DNA from: Sphingomonas sp. 32-66-10
GTDB lineage: Bacteria; Pseudomonadota; Alphaproteobacteria; Sphingomonadales; Sphingomonadaceae
NCBI GenBank assembly: GCA_002280565.1
Contig: NCEF01000002.1
Span: forward strand, 124,001-188,000
DNA: 64,000 nt
Direction: 5' to 3'
This document shows, piece after piece, positions 18,256 to 27,127 of the stretch (position 1 is the stretch's first letter; the number at the start of each line of letters is the position of its first letter). Below the pieces are notes generated by a model. It worked only from the letters and a program-made list of their open reading frames with translations. It ran no database searches and was not told the origin of the DNA. A program made the translations under genes and the position numbers.

Positions 18256-19833
18256 TCAGCCCTTCGCCAGCGCCTCGGCGATCAGCGTCCGGCTATTCTC
18301 CACGCCATACAGCGCGATGAAGCTGCCCATGCGCGGCCCCTGCGACGATCCCAGCAGCGTCTCGTACAGCGCCTTGAACCAGTCGCGCAGCGCTTCCTTG
18401 CCGAAATGCGCCTTGCCGATCTCATAGACGATGTTCTGCAGGTCCTCCGCCGACGCATCCGGCCCCGCAGCGGCCAGCTCACGGTCCAGATCCTCCAACG
18501 CCGCGACCTCGACCCCCTCGGGCGCCCGCCGCACCGGCTTCTCCGCCACATCGCGGACATAGGCAATCGCATAGCCGATCAGCGCATCCAGCGCCGGCCA
18601 GTTCGCCGCCGTCGCATCCGGCACATAATTGCCGAGATACCCCCATACCTGCTCGACTGTCGGGTCGCGCAGCACGCCGACCAGGTTGAGCAGCAGCCCG
18701 AACGTCACCGGCAGCGTCTCGGCCGGCGGCGGGCCGTTATGGATATGATGCACCGGGTTGCCCAACCGCTGTTCGACCGGCTGGTCGGCATAGGCGGCGC
18801 GGAACTGCCAATAATCGTCCACCGCGCGCGGGATCAGCCCCAGATGCAGCGCCTTGGCCTTTTTCGGCTCGCGATAGATGTAGAAGGCAAGGCTCTCATC
18901 CGGCCCGTACGTCAGCCACTGCTCGATCGACAGGCCATTGCCCTTGGTCTTCGAAATCTTCTCGCCCTTGGCATCGAGGAACAGCTCGTAATTGAACCCC
19001 TCGGGCGGGCGGGCACCCAGCACGCGCGCGATCTTGCCCGATTGCGTCACCGAATCGATCAGATCCTTGCCCGCCATCTCGTAATCGACGCCGAGTGCGA
19101 CCCAGCGCATCGCCCAATCGGCCTTCCACTGCAGCTTCGACTTGCCGCCCAGAATTGTCTGCTCGATCCGCTCGCCATCGCTGTCGGTGAACGCGATCAT
19201 GCCGGTTTCGGGGTCGAGCACCTCGATCGGCACCTGCAGCACGATCCCGGTCTTTGGGCTGATCGGCAGCACCGGGGAGTAGGTCGCCTGCCGCTCCGCA
19301 CGCAGCGTCGGCAGCATTACATCCATGATGCCCTGATAGTTGCGCAGCACCTGCCGCAATGCGTCGTCGAACTTGCCCGACCCGTAATAGTCGGTGGACG
19401 AGGCGAACTCATAGTCGAACCCGAACCGGTCGAGAAAGTCGCGCAGCATCGCATTGTTATGCGCCGCAAAGCTCTCATACTTGCCGAACGGGTCGGGTAC
19501 CTTGGTCAGCGGGTGGCCGATATATTGCGCCAGCATCGCGCCATTGGGCACATTGTCCGGCACCTTGCGCAGGCCATCCATATCGTCGCTGAACGCGATC
19601 AGCCGCGTCGGCTGGTCCGACAGCGTCTCGAACGCGCGCCGCACCATCGTCGTGCGCAGCACTTCGTTGAACGTCCCGATATGCGGCAGCCCCGACGGGC
19701 CATAGCCGGTCTCGAACAGCACCGGCGCGCCGCCGGGCTTCCCCTCCGGATAGCGCTTGAGCAGCTTGCGCGCCTCTTCATAGGGCCAGGCCTTTGAGGT
19801 GAGGGCGGCGTCGCGGAGAGCGGTGTCGGTCAT
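18256..19833 (-). CDS. lysS: Lysyl-tRNA synthetase, class I
   Basis: Charges tRNA-Lys (525 aa). This is the class I type (archaea, alphaproteobacteria, spirochaetes), structurally unrelated to the usual class II LysRS. The HIGH-like motif is PHIGTFNEV (His51), and the KMSKS-like motif is EKISKTKGNG (about residue 295). WPYEEARKLLKRYP at the N-terminus and the all-helical C-terminal region fit the family. The gap upstream holds a repeat element rather than an evident promoter. Confidence 0.95.
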   Translation of the reverse strand: MTDTALRDAALTSKAWPYEEARKLLKRYPEGKPGGAPVLFETGYGPSGLPHIGTFNEVLRTTMVRRAFETLSDQPTRLIAFSDDMDGLRKVPDNVPNGAMLAQYIGHPLTKVPDPFGKYESFAAHNNAMLRDFLDRFGFDYEFASSTDYYGSGKFDDALRQVLRNYQGIMDVMLPTLRAERQATYSPVLPISPKTGIVLQVPIEVLDPETGMIAFTDSDGERIEQTILGGKSKLQWKADWAMRWVALGVDYEMAGKDLIDSVTQSGKIARVLGARPPEGFNYELFLDAKGEKISKTKGNGLSIEQWLTYGPDESLAFYIYREPKKAKALHLGLIPRAVDDYWQFRAAYADQPVEQRLGNPVHHIHNGPPPAETLPVTFGLLLNLVGVLRDPTVEQVWGYLGNYVPDATAANWPALDALIGYAIAYVRDVAEKPVRRAPEGVEVAALEDLDRELAAAGPDASAEDLQNIVYEIGKAHFGKEALRDWFKALYETLLGSSQGPRMGSFIALYGVENSRTLIAEALAKG

Positions 19834-19901
19834 CGGTGTCTGTCAATCTGAAGGCAAAGCCTGCGGGTGCGCGATGGCGCGCCGATTTGCAACCTACCAA
19901 A

Positions 19902-20029
19902 ATCCTCCCCGGAACGGGGAGGGGGACCATCCGCAGGATGGTGGAGGGGGCCCAAGGCAAGCGATACGGTTCGAGGGGGGCCCCCTCCGTCAGCGCTACG
20001 CGCTGCCACCTCCCCGTTCCGGGGAGGAT
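19902..20029. repeat. Intergenic nested inverted repeat, copy B
   Basis: The two 21-base ends (19902-19922 and 20009-20029) are exact reverse complements, and each is itself a hairpin (CCTCCCC-GGAAC-GGGGAGG). Inside are a small hairpin ACCATCC-GCA-GGATGGT and a longer GGAGGGGGCCC / GGGCCCCCTCC stem. Next to the right end is CAGCGC-TAC-GCGCTG, the same dyad layout as copy A at 8832-8846 when read on the other strand. The whole 128 bases can fold into one cruciform. It fills half of the lysS-feoA gap. Confidence 0.8.
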
Positions 20030-20083
20030 CGACGGTCGCATTCCGCTGGCATTTCCCCGTCGCTCTTGATAATCGCTCGCAAC

Positions 20084-20332
20084 ATGACCGACTCCCTCGC
20101 GCGTGCGCCGCGCAATCTCCCTGCCACCGTCGCCACGATCGACTGGTCCGCGCTCGCCCCGCACGAGGTGCGCCGCCTGCGCGAATTCGGGCTGGATGAA
20201 GGGGTCGAGGTCGAACTGATCCGCCCGGTCGGCTGGTTCGGCGGCCCCGCCGCGGTGCGCATCGGGCGCATGACGGTCGCGCTGCGCCGCCATATCGTCC
20301 AGGCGATCCACTTGAAGGCACCCGCCGCATGA
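20084..20332 (+). CDS. feoA: Ferrous iron transport protein A
   Basis: A small SH3-like cytosolic protein (82 aa) that supports FeoB. Features are LRRLREFGLDEGVEVELIRPV-type beta-barrel spacing (RRLREFGLDEGVEVELIRP at about 27-45), GGPAAVRIGRMTVALRRHIVQAIHL, and a short Ala-rich end. The frame is open upstream through the repeat, but MTDSLARAP gives the family length. No clear ribosome site precedes it, and a GATAAT lies 10 bases upstream of the ATG, which could mean a very short leader. Its stop overlaps feoB. Confidence 0.87.
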   Translation: MTDSLARAPRNLPATVATIDWSALAPHEVRRLREFGLDEGVEVELIRPVGWFGGPAAVRIGRMTVALRRHIVQAIHLKAPAA

Positions 20333-22176
20333 ACGCCCAGCCGCTCGTCGCCCTGGTCGGCAACCCCAATGCCGGCAAGACCGCCCTGTTCAACGCGCTC
20401 ACCGGCGCGCGGCAAAAGGTCGGCAATTACCCCGGCGTGACGGTCGAGCGCCATTCGGGCCGCCTCGCGCTCAACGATGGCCGCCCGGTCGAACTGGTCG
20501 ACCTGCCCGGCACCTACAGCCTCGATCCGTCCAGCCCCGACGAAGCCGTCACCCGCGACGTCGTGCTCGGCAAACAGGAAGGCGAACGCCTCCCCGATGC
20601 GCTGATCGTCGTCGCCGACGCCTCCAACCTCGAAAATCACCTCCGCTTCGTGCTTCAGCTGCGTCAGCTCGGCCGGCCGATGGTGGTCGCGCTCAACATG
20701 ATCGACATGGCGACGCGCGACGGCCTGACGATCGACGCCGATGCGCTGTCGGCGGAGCTGGGCGTGCCGGTCGTCACCACCGTAGCGGTACGCAAGCGCG
20801 GCCTCGACGAACTGCGCGCCGCACTCGATGGCGTGCTCCGCGCAAGCCGCCCCGCCGCGCCCGCCACCCCCGATGCGGACATTACGCATTTCCAGCGCGA
20901 CGCCCGCCGCATCGCCGCGCTCGCCATCACCGATCAACCGCGCAGCCGCGCCTTCACCCGCGCGGTCGACAATGTCGTGCTCCACCCCGTTGCGGGCTGG
21001 CTGATCCTGATCGCGCTGTTCTTCGTGATGTTCCAGGCGGTGTATAGCTGGTCGGAGGCGCCGATCGGCTGGATCGAGGGCGCACAGGAATGGCTTGGCG
21101 CACAGGCCCAGGCCAATCTGCCCAGCGGCTTCATCGGCGACCTGATCGTTCAGGGGATTATCGCCGGCGTCGGATCGGTGGTGGTGTTCCTGCCCCAGAT
21201 CCTGATCCTGTTCTTCTTCATCCTGCTGCTCGAGGCGAGCGGATACATGGTCCGCGCCGCCTTCCTGATGGACCGCCTGATGTCGCTGGTCGGCCTGTCG
21301 GGCCGCGCCTTCATCCCGCTGCTGTCGTCCTTCGCCTGCGCCATCCCCGGCATCATGGCCGCGCGCTCGATCGACGATCCCAAGGAGCGGCTGACCACGA
21401 TCCTGATCGCGCCGCTGATGACCTGCTCGGCGCGGCTGCCGGTCTATATGCTGATCATCGGCGCGTTCATTCCCGCGCGCGACGTCGGCCCGGGCATCGG
21501 GCTACAGGGGCTGGTGCTGTTCGGCCTCTATGTCTTCGGCATACTCGGCGCGATCCTCGCCGCCTTCGTGCTGCGCATGACCGCGACGCGCGGAAAGAGC
21601 GGCGGCTTCATGATGGAAATGCCGCGCTATCAGCTTCCCTCGCTCCGCGACCTGCTGATCGGGCTTTGGCAAAGAGCGTATGTCTTCCTGCGCCGCGCCG
21701 GCACGATCATCCTCGGCGTCACCGTCGCCTTGTGGCTGCTCGCCTCCTATCCGGTCGCACCCGAAGGCGTGAAGCAGAGCGAATACTCGATCGCCGGCCG
21801 TATCGCATCGGGCCTCGAAGTCGTCCTCGCCCCGATTGGCTTCAACCATGAAATGAGCCTCGCGGTGATCCCCGCCATGGCCGCGCGCGAAGTCGCGGTC
21901 TCGGCGCTCCAAACCGTCTACGCGATCGACGCCCCCGACGAGGAAACCGGCGCCGCCGCGCTCGGCGAGAAACTGGCGCAGGGCTGGCCGCTCCCCACCG
22001 CACTCGCCTTCCTCGCCTGGTTCGTCTTCGCCCCGCAATGCCTCTCGACCATCGCAGTGGCACGGCGCGAGACCAATGGCTGGAAATGGCCGATCGTGAT
22101 GATCGTCTATCTGTTCGCGGCGGCCTATGTTGCGGCTGGGCTGACCTATTGGGGTGCGAAGGCGCTGGGGCTTTAG
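20329..22176 (+). CDS. feoB: Ferrous iron transporter FeoB
   Basis: Main Fe(II) import protein (615 aa). The N-terminal G domain has G1 GNPNAGKTALFN (residues 11-22), G3 DLPGTYSLDP and G4-like NMIDMA. The membrane part has the two Gate regions, including FSCAIPG-like SSFACAIPGIMAARSID near 335 and TCSARLPVYMLIIGAF near 365. At 615 residues it is somewhat shorter than the E. coli protein, as common in alphaproteobacteria. It starts ATGA-overlapped with feoA. No feoC follows. Confidence 0.95.
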   Translation: MNAQPLVALVGNPNAGKTALFNALTGARQKVGNYPGVTVERHSGRLALNDGRPVELVDLPGTYSLDPSSPDEAVTRDVVLGKQEGERLPDALIVVADASNLENHLRFVLQLRQLGRPMVVALNMIDMATRDGLTIDADALSAELGVPVVTTVAVRKRGLDELRAALDGVLRASRPAAPATPDADITHFQRDARRIAALAITDQPRSRAFTRAVDNVVLHPVAGWLILIALFFVMFQAVYSWSEAPIGWIEGAQEWLGAQAQANLPSGFIGDLIVQGIIAGVGSVVVFLPQILILFFFILLLEASGYMVRAAFLMDRLMSLVGLSGRAFIPLLSSFACAIPGIMAARSIDDPKERLTTILIAPLMTCSARLPVYMLIIGAFIPARDVGPGIGLQGLVLFGLYVFGILGAILAAFVLRMTATRGKSGGFMMEMPRYQLPSLRDLLIGLWQRAYVFLRRAGTIILGVTVALWLLASYPVAPEGVKQSEYSIAGRIASGLEVVLAPIGFNHEMSLAVIPAMAAREVAVSALQTVYAIDAPDEETGAAALGEKLAQGWPLPTALAFLAWFVFAPQCLSTIAVARRETNGWKWPIVMIVYLFAAAYVAAGLTYWGAKALGL

Positions 22177-22254
22177 GGGGCTTCGAAACGCTTCAACGGC
22201 TCAAGCAGGGCAGCCTCAGCCACGCAGCTCCCGCTACGGGTGACCATATTGCGG

Positions 22255-22273
22255 ACATTCGTTGGACGAATGT
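22255..22273. promoter_or_regulatory. Perfect dyad upstream of the XRE-type regulator gene
   Basis: ACATTCGT and ACGAATGT are separated by TGG, an 8-3-8 inverted repeat about 112 bases ahead of the regulator ATG. This is the usual size for a helix-turn-helix dimer site, so autoregulation is plausible. I saw no second copy in the window. Confidence 0.45.
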
Positions 22274-22384
22274 AGGTTGCTTGGCGGCGTGCTGGCGGTT
22301 CGCTGGCGGGTTCACGGCGTTGTCGGCGAATATGCGCCTGCTAGCTTTGGCGGTGAACCAACCACAGCCATGCAGGAGAATGTG

Positions 22385-22855
22385 ATGCCACTCACCCCGA
22401 ACGCCGAAAAAATCAGACGCTGGCGCGAAGAGCGTCATTGGTCACAAGAACATCTTGCCGCCGTGGCGGGTATTGGTGTGAGGACCGTTCAGCGTATCGA
22501 GAATGGCGAGACGGCGTCCAACGAAACCTTAATGGCGCTCGCTGCCGCATTTTCCGTAGATATCGCGGCGTTAACCGACGATGCGGCGATAAAAGCGGAG
22601 GCGCATGTAAAAGCAAAGACAGACAAGAAGCTTGCCGATCTGCGGCTTGCCTTTGCCATCAATCTCGCCAGCTATATTTTTGGGCTGTTGGTGTTTGCGG
22701 GTATTAGTTTCGGGGATGGCAGCGGCGGACGCACAATGATGTGGCCCACAATCTGGTGGACCATTGTCATTGTCGGGTTCGGTTTGGTTGTTGCCATCGT
22801 CGAGTGGGTAGCGCAGCAGAACCATGAGCAAGGAGCTCGCGCGCCAGAGCGTTAA
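22385..22855 (+). CDS. XRE-family regulator with C-terminal membrane domain
   Basis: A 156-residue protein. Residues 1-65 form an HTH_3 domain (RRWREERHWSQEHLAAVAG, then VRTVQRIENGETASNETL). Residues about 90-145 form a 2TM-like domain with two hydrophobic helices (LAFAINLASYIFGLLVFAGI and TIWWTIVIVGFGLVVAIVEWV). It would bind DNA while anchored in the membrane. Similar HTH+2TM proteins exist widely but are little studied. CAGGAGAATGTG precedes the ATG. G+C is clearly lower than in neighbours and the downstream region is AT-rich, hinting at a different origin. Confidence 0.8.
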   Translation: MPLTPNAEKIRRWREERHWSQEHLAAVAGIGVRTVQRIENGETASNETLMALAAAFSVDIAALTDDAAIKAEAHVKAKTDKKLADLRLAFAINLASYIFGLLVFAGISFGDGSGGRTMMWPTIWWTIVIVGFGLVVAIVEWVAQQNHEQGARAPER

Positions 22856-23080
22856 GTTAAGCAGCGTAATGATTGTCTGTGCGGTATCAGCTTCGCAGCA
22901 CAGTCGCTCGATTTGGCACTTGCGCCTCGGGAACGGCGACACCCCGGATCGGGCCGATGGCGCGTAAAGCCGCGACATGTTCGCTTTGCCAAATCCGCCG
23001 CGCCGCCCGAACCTGCCGGATTCGGCCTGTCCGGATTTCGATGATGCCTAATTAAACTATTGATATAAAGCGATAATATC

Positions 23081-23101
23081 GAACATGTTTCCTACATGTT
23101 C
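23081..23101. promoter_or_regulatory. Perfect 8-5-8 dyad in an AT-rich intergenic patch
   Basis: GAACATGT and ACATGTTC flank TTCCT. Just upstream (23045-23080) is the most AT-rich stretch of the window, with several TATA-like boxes. The gap 22856-23144 (289 bases) holds no gene I can support. The site could be an operator for a transcript running toward ssb (23354) or for an unrecognised RNA. It does not match the alphaproteobacterial LexA direct-repeat box. Confidence 0.4.
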
Positions 23102-23144
23102 TCATTCTGGTATACCCTGATCATGGGCATGGCAAAGTCGAACC

Positions 23145-23318
23145 TCACTCCCGCCGCGCGCCGTCCAGATTTTCGCAAATCCGGGCGCGCTCGGCTTCGT
23201 CCGCCGCTTTCTGCGCCTTGGTGCGTCCGAACTTGGCGCGGTTCTCCACAGCCTTTGCGGCAGCCTGCGCCTTCGCGCGTGCCTTGCGTGCCTTGTTCAG
23301 GTTAAGGATATCGGCCAT
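23145..23318 (-). CDS. DUF4169 family small protein
   Basis: A 57-residue basic helical protein beginning [17 protein letters not shown], with the family core [13 protein letters not shown] near residues 25-37 and ending NLDGARRE. This is the usual DUF4169 layout (N-terminal INLxxARK motif, NRAxFGRTKAE). The function is unknown. GAGGGACGA directly precedes the ATG. It diverges from ssb, with 35 bases between starts, so the ssb promoter may lie inside this gene. Confidence 0.85.
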   Translation of the reverse strand: MADILNLNKARKARAKAQAAAKAVENRAKFGRTKAQKAADEAERARICENLDGARRE

Positions 23319-23353
23319 TCGTCCCTCGATATCGATTTACAAGCGGAGTGAAT

Positions 23354-23941
23354 ATGGCGGGCAGCGTCAATAAGGTCATCCTGGTCGGCAATCTCGGGCG
23401 CGATCCCGAAAGCCGCTCCTTTTCCAACGGCGGCAAGGTGGTCGAACTGCGCGTCGCCACGTCCGAATCGTGGAAGGACCGCAACAGCGGCGAGAAGAAG
23501 GAGCGCACCGAATGGCACACGGTCAAGCTGTTCTCCGAAGGGCTCGCCAACGTGGCCGAGCGGTATCTGCGCAAGGGCAGCAAGGTCTATCTGGAAGGCT
23601 CGCTGCAAACCCGCAAATGGCAGGACCAGCAGGGCCAGGACCGCTATTCGACCGAAATCGTGCTGCAGGGCTTCGACGCCAAGCTGGTGATGCTCGACGG
23701 ACCCGGCGGCGCGCAGGGCGGCGGCGCTGGTGGTGGCGGCAGCCGTGGCGGCGATGAGTGGGGCGGCGGCGATGACGCGTTCGCGGGTCAGTCGAGCAAT
23801 CGCGGCGGCGGCGGCTTTGGTGGTGGCGGCGGTGGCGGCGGTGGCGGCTATGGCGGCGGAGGTGCGCGCGGTGGCGCGGCCAGCGGTGGCGCTGCGGGCG
23901 GCGGCTTCCCGGACGATCTCGACGACGACGTGCCGTTCTGA
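23354..23941 (+). CDS. ssb: Single-stranded DNA-binding protein
   Basis: Protects single-stranded DNA in replication and repair (195 aa). The OB fold begins [18 protein letters not shown] and includes [21 protein letters not shown] and [18 protein letters not shown]. From about residue 118 the tail is extremely Gly-rich, and it ends DDLDDDVPF, the acidic tip that recruits partner enzymes. An in-frame GTG lies two codons upstream, but the GGAG spacing favours ATG 23354. Confidence 0.95.
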   Translation: MAGSVNKVILVGNLGRDPESRSFSNGGKVVELRVATSESWKDRNSGEKKERTEWHTVKLFSEGLANVAERYLRKGSKVYLEGSLQTRKWQDQQGQDRYSTEIVLQGFDAKLVMLDGPGGAQGGGAGGGGSRGGDEWGGGDDAFAGQSSNRGGGGFGGGGGGGGGGYGGGGARGGAASGGAAGGGFPDDLDDDVPF

Positions 23942-23951
23942 CACCGGTAAT

Positions 23952-24000
23952 CGGCGCGCGGCACAAGCTGCGCGCCGAAGGCCCCGAAAGGGGTTAATTT
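23952..24000. terminator. Two hairpins between ssb and tRNA-Leu
   Basis: CGGCGCGC..GCGCGCCG (23952-23977, small CACAAG-type loop) is followed by CCCC-GAAA-GGGG (23982-23993) and then TTAATTTAGTTGAATTTT. The second hairpin with its T-rich tail looks like the actual ssb terminator. Both also lie just downstream of the convergent tRNA gene. Confidence 0.65.
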
Positions 24001-24019
24001 AGTTGAATTTTCAATGAAA

Positions 24020-24106
24020 TGGTGCGGTCGAGAAGACTCGAACTTCCACGGCCTTTCGGCCACAACGACCTCAACGTTGCGCGTCTACCAGTTCCGCCAC
24101 GACCGC
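24020..24106 (-). tRNA. trnL: tRNA-Leu (anticodon GAG)
   Basis: On the minus strand the 5' GCGGTCG pairs with CGACCGC before the encoded ACCA end. The D-arm region reads GGCGGAACTGGTAGACGC. The anticodon stem CAACG/CGTTG encloses TTGAGGT, so the anticodon is GAG, reading CUC/CUU. A class II long variable arm (GTGGCCGAAAGGCCGT) confirms a leucine tRNA. The T-arm GTTCGAGT is intact, and CCA is encoded (24020-24022). Confidence 0.96.
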
Positions 24107-24225
24107 ACTGATTTCGCCCACCCGATGAACCGGGTGGCTGGTAAGGCAGCGGCCCCTAGCAAAGCCCCGGGGGGCATGCAACCTCCCTTTTGTCCGCGCC
24201 ACTCTGCGGCTAAGGCGACCGCCCC

Positions 24226-25584
24226 ATGACGCTGACCCCCGAAACCCGCGCGGAGATTCGCCGCATCCTCGCGCTGGCCTGGCCGGTGGTGCTGACCGGC
24301 CTCAACTGGACGATCCTCCATGTCACCGACGTGATCGTCGTCGGGCTGGTCGGAACGCATGAGGTGGCGGCACTGGGGGCCAGCCGCACGCTGACCTTCA
24401 TCGGCATCGTCGTCGCGCTGGGCTGGCTCACCGGCGTGTTGGTCTTCTCCTCCCGTGCCGACGGGGCAAAGGACCTGCCCGCCACCGGCGCGGTGCTGCG
24501 GCAGGGGCTGGTTCTGGGCGGCATCCTCGGCCTCATCAGCGGCGCGCTGCTGTTCGTTTTCGCCCTGCCCATGCTGCGCGGCGTCGGCGTCGATCCCGGC
24601 ATCGCCCCCAAAGCCGCGCGCGTCGTGCAGACCATGGCGATCGCCTATCCGTTTCAGCTGATTATCGTCGCAGCGAGCTTCTTCCTCGAAGGCGTCAGCC
24701 GCCCGCGCCGGGTGATGGCGGTCAACCTCTCGATTCTGCCCTTGAATGCCGTCCTCGCCTGGATCCTCGCCACCGGCCAGTTCGGCCTGCCGCAATTCGG
24801 CGCGGTCGGCGCGGCGAGCGCGACCGTCATCGCGACCATCGTCGGCGCGATCGCCATGACCGCCGCCGCGTTTACCCTCCCCCGCGCGAAGGAGCGCGGC
24901 GTGCGCGACTGGAGCGATCTTGGCACGCCGGAGATGTGGCGCGGCGTCCGCCGACTCTTGGCATTCGGCGCGGTCCCGGCGGTTGCTTCGGGGCTGGAGT
25001 TGGCCGGCTTCTCGATCCTGATCGCGCTGTCGACCCAGCTGGGGGAGGCGACGACGCATGCCTTCCAGATCGTCTTCTCGGTGCACAACGTCACCTTCGC
25101 CTTCGCGCTCGGGCTCGGTTCGGCCGCAGGCGTCCGCGCCGGCAATGCGGTGGGGGAAGGGGTGCCGGCGCAGGCCGGACCACGCACCGGCATCGCCGCG
25201 ATCCTTGCCGCACTGATCCTCGGCCTGCTCGCGCTGCCGCTGACCTTTACGCCGGTCCTGATCGTATCGGGCTTCCCCGCTTCGGCGGAGGTCGCAACGC
25301 TCGCCGCGCTGATGCTGGCGGTCTGGGCACCGTTTATCCTGTTCGACGGGCTGCAGGTGGTGTTCGTCTACGCGTTACGCTCGCTCGGCGATCAGGTCGT
25401 GGCGGGGATCAACGGCGTCCTCGCCTTCTTCCTGCTCACCGGCGCGATCGGCCTGTGGACCGTTCACCATGGCTGGGGTCCGATGGGGCTGGTCTGGGCG
25501 TCGGGCAGCGGGATGATCGCCGCCGCCGTGCTCAACGGCGGGCGGCTCTGGTGGATTATTCGCCGCCTTCGCCGGAAAAGCTGA
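24226..25584 (+). CDS. MATE family efflux transporter
   Basis: Inner-membrane multidrug/Na+ or H+ antiporter (452 aa) with about 12 spans. Two homologous halves are visible: [27 protein letters not shown] near the start, and the second half beginning [30 protein letters not shown] near 245. [32 protein letters not shown] is typical of MATE proteins. There is no strong ribosome site (GGCGACCGCCCC). Its end overlaps by 29 bases the end of the convergent zinc-ribbon gene. The substrate is unknown. Confidence 0.9.
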   Translation: MTLTPETRAEIRRILALAWPVVLTGLNWTILHVTDVIVVGLVGTHEVAALGASRTLTFIGIVVALGWLTGVLVFSSRADGAKDLPATGAVLRQGLVLGGILGLISGALLFVFALPMLRGVGVDPGIAPKAARVVQTMAIAYPFQLIIVAASFFLEGVSRPRRVMAVNLSILPLNAVLAWILATGQFGLPQFGAVGAASATVIATIVGAIAMTAAAFTLPRAKERGVRDWSDLGTPEMWRGVRRLLAFGAVPAVASGLELAGFSILIALSTQLGEATTHAFQIVFSVHNVTFAFALGLGSAAGVRAGNAVGEGVPAQAGPRTGIAAILAALILGLLALPLTFTPVLIVSGFPASAEVATLAALMLAVWAPFILFDGLQVVFVYALRSLGDQVVAGINGVLAFFLLTGAIGLWTVHHGWGPMGLVWASGSGMIAAAVLNGGRLWWIIRRLRRKS

Positions 25585-26233
25585 ACTGGATCGTCTTGCC
25601 GGTCTGCGGCACGTCAAGCTTGCCGCTGTTGAAGTCGAGGCTTCCCCCGGCAGGCAAGGTGCGCGGGTCCGGGGTGATGGTCCAGCTATAGACGATCGAG
25701 TTGTTGGCGTCGCGCAGCTCGGCCAGAATGTTGGGGACGCGCTGCGTCTCCTTGGTCGGGTTCATGACCTGTCCGCTGACCACGAACAGCTCCCCGCCAT
25801 TCAGGCGCGGCTTGCGCTCGACCGACTGGGCGGTGAAGATCAACGGGGTCTGCGCCGCGCCGATCGGCAGGCCAAGTTGTGCGGCAAGCCCGGGCGCACC
25901 GGTCCAGATGATCGCAACCGCGCCCAATGTCATCGAAAGTCCGGCGATCGCGGCGGCGGCGGTCCAGCGCTTCTCGGGATTGCGGCGCGGCTTGAAGGGC
26001 GGTTCATGCGCGAATGGATCATAATCGCGCGGCTTGTCCTCGGTCGGCTGCGAATAGGCATCGGCGCGCACCACATCGGGGGGCGGGGTCGCAGCCGCGC
26101 TGCCCGCCGTGGCGAGGGGAGTCTGGAACCAGCTATGCTTGCAGCTGGCGCAGCGAACCGTGCGTCCCTCCGCACCGATGGCGGTGTCAGGAACCAGATA
26201 GCGTGTTCGGCAATCGGGACATTCAAGGATCAT
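25556..26233 (-). CDS. MJ0042-type zinc-ribbon protein with membrane span and DUF3426-like domain
   Basis: A 225-residue protein. The N-terminus is a zinc ribbon of the MJ0042 type: [16 protein letters not shown], then [11 protein letters not shown] (Cys5, Cys8 and a second CxxC near 30). A Pro-rich linker follows, then one hydrophobic span near 93-117, and a C-terminal domain with [19 protein letters not shown], as in DUF3426. This layout is common in proteobacteria, and its role is unknown. The frame extends far upstream, but the Cys motif fixes the ATG at 26233. It diverges from ftsE, with 186 bases between. Confidence 0.85.
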   Translation of the reverse strand: MILECPDCRTRYLVPDTAIGAEGRTVRCASCKHSWFQTPLATAGSAAATPPPDVVRADAYSQPTEDKPRDYDPFAHEPPFKPRRNPEKRWTAAAAIAGLSMTLGAVAIIWTGAPGLAAQLGLPIGAAQTPLIFTAQSVERKPRLNGGELFVVSGQVMNPTKETQRVPNILAELRDANNSIVYSWTITPDPRTLPAGGSLDFNSGKLDVPQTGKTIQFSFSGEGGE

Positions 26234-26419
26234 GGCGGCACGTATTATTAGGCGGCCTTGGCTAACCAAAACGGGAAAGGCCGGTCCCGAATCTAAACAC
26301 CTGCCGCGCGCGAATGGCAAGGCCCGAGTCGCGGCGGTGCCGCTGCGCTTGAGCGGGCGGGTCGGCTGTGCGATGGCTGGCCCAGGGGCAGAAGGATCAG
26401 GAGCGGCCGACGCCGGCAC

Positions 26420-27127
26420 ATGGCCAATATCGTTCAGTTCGAGAATGTCGGCCTGCGCTATGGCACTGGTGCGGAAACGTTGAGTGACGTCAGTTTCACG
26501 CTCAGCGCGGGCGCATTTTACTTCCTGACCGGCGCATCGGGCGCGGGCAAGACCTCGCTGCTCAAACTGCTCTACCTCGCCCAGCGGCCGACGCGCGGCG
26601 TCGTGCGGCTGTTCGGTGAGGATGCCGGCGCGCTGCCCCGGCGGCGTCTGCCGGGGTTCCGCCGCCGGATCGGCGTGGTGTTCCAGGACTTCCGGCTGCT
26701 CCCGCATCTCTCGGCCTATGACAATATCGCGCTGCCCCTGCGTGTCGCGGGAATGCCGGAGGGGGAGATCGAGGCGCCGGTTCGCGAAATGCTGGCCTGG
26801 GTCGGGCTGACCGATCGCGGCACGGCCAAGCCGCCGACGCTGTCGGGCGGGGAGCAGCAGCGCATCGCCATCGCCCGCGCCGTCATCACCCGGCCCGAAA
26901 TGCTGGTCGCGGACGAGCCGACCGGCAACGTCGATCCCGACATGGCCGAACGGCTGTTGCATCTGTTCGACTCGCTCAACCGGCTCGGCACCACGGTCGT
27001 GGTCGCGACGCACGACTTTCATTTGCTCAACCGCATCCCCAATGCGCGGATGATGCGGATCGAAAAAGGGCGGCTGCTCGACCCCACCGGCGCACTGCGG
27101 TTCCCGCCGGATCGGGGGAATGCGTGA
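26420..27127 (+). CDS. ftsE: Cell division ATP-binding protein FtsE
   Basis: ABC ATPase (235 aa) that pairs with FtsX and, in other bacteria, activates septal peptidoglycan hydrolases through a periplasmic partner. Walker A is [17 protein letters not shown] (about residues 39-55), the signature is [14 protein letters not shown], Walker B is [13 protein letters not shown], and the switch histidine is in [27 protein letters not shown] and [17 protein letters not shown] are FtsE-type. It overlaps ftsX by one base (TGATG). Confidence 0.94.
   Translation: MANIVQFENVGLRYGTGAETLSDVSFTLSAGAFYFLTGASGAGKTSLLKLLYLAQRPTRGVVRLFGEDAGALPRRRLPGFRRRIGVVFQDFRLLPHLSAYDNIALPLRVAGMPEGEIEAPVREMLAWVGLTDRGTAKPPTLSGGEQQRIAIARAVITRPEMLVADEPTGNVDPDMAERLLHLFDSLNRLGTTVVVATHDFHLLNRIPNARMMRIEKGRLLDPTGALRFPPDRGNA

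Noticed and set aside
20060..20083. Fur box upstream of feoA
   Set aside because: TTGATAATCGCTCGCAAC has a GATAAT but no symmetrical partner; the match is too weak to call.
23081..23101. LexA/SOS box for ssb
   Set aside because: The alphaproteobacterial LexA box is a direct repeat GTTC-N7-GTTC; this site is an inverted repeat of GAACATGT and does not fit. It is kept only as an unassigned dyad.
23096..23305. A 69-codon plus-strand frame
   Set aside because: It overlaps the DUF4169 gene antisense, lacks a ribosome site and is Arg/Pro-rich without similarity. The minus-strand reading has a clear family pattern and ribosome site.
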